64,000 nucleotides of DNA from Euglena gracilis (Eukaryota > Euglenida > Euglenophyceae > Euglenales). The position numbers and the translations under genes are program-made. Below the pieces are notes generated by a model. That model made no database searches. It was not told the origin of the DNA and saw only the letters and a program-made list of their open reading frames with translations. Where the stretch lies: NCBI GenBank assembly GCA_039621445.1, contig CP154956.1, positions 53,058,806-53,122,805 of the forward strand, in the 5' to 3' direction. Positions 63,920 to 64,000 of the stretch are shown here, one piece after another; the first letter of the stretch is position 1; each line of letters starts with the position of its first letter.

Positions 63920-64000
63920 CAGGGGTTTTCTTAAGCCGGAGGGTACCTCATCCCCCGGGGGGGGGGGGTCCAGCCAGCCAGCAGCTCAAATCCAGCCAGC
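63920..64000. mobile_element. TIR element E, left end only, same family as A and B
   Basis: CAGGGGTTTTCTTAAG at 63920 is followed by ccggagggtacc, a C/G run and ccagccagcagctcaaat, as in A and B. The right end is beyond the window. The octamer before it is ACTGGTAT, which should recur after the right end if intact. Confidence 0.75.

Overview
The window looks like nuclear DNA from a euglenid (Euglenozoa, Euglena-like). This is an inference from gene architecture, not from a species marker. The evidence is as follows. There are only two clear protein genes in 64 kb, both on the + strand and both broken by many introns. One gene uses ordinary GT-AG introns. The other uses introns with no GT-AG ends, whose termini are complementary to each other with a fixed geometry (3 nt, a stem, the interior, the matching stem, 5 nt). 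That is the published signature of euglenid nonconventional introns. Both start codons lie 4 nt downstream of a pyrimidine-rich AG, as expected for spliced-leader trans-splicing. The rest is repeat-rich, with very long C/G homopolymer runs, fold-back elements, TTAGGG-like arrays and microsatellites.

Layout. About 1-25 kb is gene-poor. It holds fold-back elements (about 1.9-2.6, 4.1-4.75, 6.7-8.1 and 21.2-22.5 kb), tandem arrays (7.2-7.7, 11.4-12.2, 14.3-14.5, 24.5 kb), an 890-bp degenerate telomere-type array (9.8-10.7 kb), dispersed palindrome clusters and the remains of a tyrosine-recombinase-like gene (21.5-22.3 kb). From 26,158 to 40,939 lies a TRAPPC13 homologue of 8 exons and 390 aa, all GT-AG. 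Its introns carry a 2.6-kb pentanucleotide array and three small terminal-inverted-repeat (TIR) elements. From 46,271 to 61,324 lies a PP2C/PPM-type phosphatase of 14 exons and 445 aa, with one GT-AG and twelve nonconventional introns; all exons join in one frame. A partial exon of a third gene (63,378-63,507) precedes a TIR element cut by the window end.

Function. TRAPPC13 is an accessory subunit of a TRAPP trafficking complex. The PPM phosphatase is a soluble or membrane-tethered Mg/Mn-dependent Ser/Thr phosphatase with a C-terminal extension. Nothing suggests that they work together or form an operon; they are simply adjacent.

Main discovery. Five TIR elements in this window (34,562-35,063; 36,130-36,620; 39,145-39,410; 19,786-20,124; 57,185-59,602) begin with CA(G) and are flanked by 8-bp target-site duplications, three of them perfect with perfect 16-bp TIRs. 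The nonconventional introns have the same layout: a CAG-like start at +4 pairs with a CTG-like end at -8 to -6, and 3+5 = 8 flanking nt are removed. Several introns still show partial 8-bp flanking repeats. The window therefore appears to contain both mobile elements and the introns they may have given rise to.
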